Part shown: one piece after another, positions 63,089 to 64,000 of the stretch
Layout: each line of letters opens with the position of its first letter
How positions within the stretch are numbered: the stretch's first letter is position 1
Assembly: GCA_000223255.2 (NCBI GenBank)
Contig: AFUT01000009.1
Location: forward strand, 1-64,000
Direction: 5' to 3'
From: Streptococcus infantis SK970
Lineage (GTDB): Bacteria; Bacillota; Bacilli; Lactobacillales; Streptococcaceae
DNA length: 64,000 bases
Made by a program: the position numbers and the translations under genes
The notes under the pieces: model-generated
Databases searched by the model: none
What the model was told of the DNA's origin: nothing
Seen by the model: the letters and a program-made list of their open reading frames with translations, nothing else

Positions 63089-64000
63089 TCACATGAAAAA
63101 AGATGAGCTTTTTGAAGGCTTTTACCTGATCAAGTCAGCTGACCTAAGACAGACGCGTGCTGGGAAAAACTACCTAGCCTTTACCTTCCAAGATGATAGT
63201 GGGGAAATCGAAGGGAAACTCTGGGATGCCCAACCTCACAATGTTGAGGCATTTACTGCAGGGAAAGTTGTCCACATGCAGGGGCGTCGTGAAGTTTACA
63301 ACAACACTCCACAGGTCAATCAAATTACCCTACGCTTACCTCAGCCTGGGGAACCCAATGACCCAGCAGACTTCAAGGTAAAATCACCAGTGGATGTTAA
63401 GGAAATCCGCGAGTATATGGCACAGATGATTTTCAAGATTGAAAATCCCATCTGGCAACGAATCGTTCGGAGTCTTTACACCAAATACGATAAGGAGTTC
63501 TACTCCTATCCAGCAGCAAAAACCAACCACCATGCCTTTGAGACAGGACTTGCTTATCATACTGCCACTATGGTACGTTTAGCTGAATTAATCGCAGATG
63601 TGTATCCACAGCTTAATAAGAGCTTGCTCTACGCCGGAATTATGTTGCATGACCTAGCCAAGGTTATTGAGTTGACAGGTCCCGACCAGACAGAGTACAC
63701 AGTGAGAGGCAATCTTATCGGCCATATCGCTTTGATTGATAGCGAAATTACCAAAGCAGTAATGGAGCTGGGTATCGATGACACTCGAGAAGAAGTAGTT
63801 CTTCTACGTCATGTTATCCTCAGTCACCATGGACTACTCGAGTATGGTAGTCCTGTTCGTCCTCGTGTGATGGAAGCTGAAATCATTCATATGATTGATA
63901 ATTTAGATGCTAGCATGATGATGATGTCGACAGCTCTCGCCCTTGTTGATGAGGGAGAAATGACCAATAAAGTCTTTGCTATGGACAATCGTTCTTTCTA
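63078..64000 (+). CDS. 3'-5' exoribonuclease YhaM (partial, 3' end outside window)
   Basis: 307 residues visible. N-terminal OB-fold (FEGFYLIKSADLRQTRAGKN) and an HD domain: HHAFETGLAYHTATMVRLAE then LLYAGIMLHDLAKV and VILSHHG. This is the YhaM/CBF1 3'-5' exonuclease family acting on RNA and DNA. Starts inside the end of rmuC; continues past 64000. Confidence 0.93.
   Translation, partial: MKISHMKKDELFEGFYLIKSADLRQTRAGKNYLAFTFQDDSGEIEGKLWDAQPHNVEAFTAGKVVHMQGRREVYNNTPQVNQITLRLPQPGEPNDPADFKVKSPVDVKEIREYMAQMIFKIENPIWQRIVRSLYTKYDKEFYSYPAAKTNHHAFETGLAYHTATMVRLAELIADVYPQLNKSLLYAGIMLHDLAKVIELTGPDQTEYTVRGNLIGHIALIDSEITKAVMELGIDDTREEVVLLRHVILSHHGLLEYGSPVRPRVMEAEIIHMIDNLDASMMMMSTALALVDEGEMTNKVFAMDNRSF

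Overview
The window is chromosomal DNA of a mitis-group Streptococcus (S. mitis/oralis/pneumoniae relatives). This rests on the 23S-5S-12 tRNA cluster, the comG competence pilus operon with ComX-type promoters, a patA-patB ABC pair behind an attenuator, and the order pgi-gltX and rsmA-rsgA-rpe-thiN-rmuC. A 35.4-kb temperate siphophage is integrated in comGC.

Layout. 1-1402: end of a 23S rRNA, a 5S rRNA and twelve tRNAs, closed by a terminator. 1587-3371: nagA with a NagR-like operator, and a DUF1033 gene. 3397-5389: competence promoter, comGA, comGB and the first codons of comGC. 5390-40808: the prophage. 40812-42576: the rest of comGC, then comGD-comGG. 42635-52893: a phosphoglycerate-mutase-family phosphatase, patA, patB, a glutamine amidotransferase, pgi, gltX, a candidate small RNA, an aminotransferase and rpmH. 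53073-64000: a KimA-like potassium importer on the minus strand, then tatD, rnmV, an SseB-like gene, a membrane-anchored gene, rsmA, rsgA, rpe, thiN, rmuC and the start of a YhaM-type exonuclease.

The prophage is modular. The minus-strand lysogeny arm holds a large serine integrase at attL, a small conserved gene and a LexA-like CI repressor. Rightward come cro, an antirepressor, an iteron/DnaA-box origin, a Bet-type recombinase, SSB, a DNA methyltransferase, RusA, a YopX protein and a DUF1492 late regulator. Then follow TerS, TerL, an A118-type portal, a MuF protein carrying a C-terminal toxin domain with a possible immunity gene, scaffold, capsid, connectors, tail genes, a collagen-like tail-tip protein, a DUF859 adhesin, a phi-LC3 holin and a CHAP-SH3 endolysin. 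The attP rebuilt from the two ends is a 15+10+15 bp imperfect palindrome, and excision would restore comGC in frame.

Two observations stand out. First, the last prophage gene (79 aa, beside attR) lies behind two terminators and under its own ComX/SigX box (TACGAATA). Its promoter layout closely copies that of comGA, so competence should switch on this phage gene and then the comG genes downstream. Second, about 17 genes across host and phage are broken by what look like single-base losses in homopolymer runs, and no gene shows a gain. The pattern points to systematic base-calling error, so most frameshifts here, including the apparent RsgA-Rpe fusion and the broken integrase, should not be read as biology until reads are checked.
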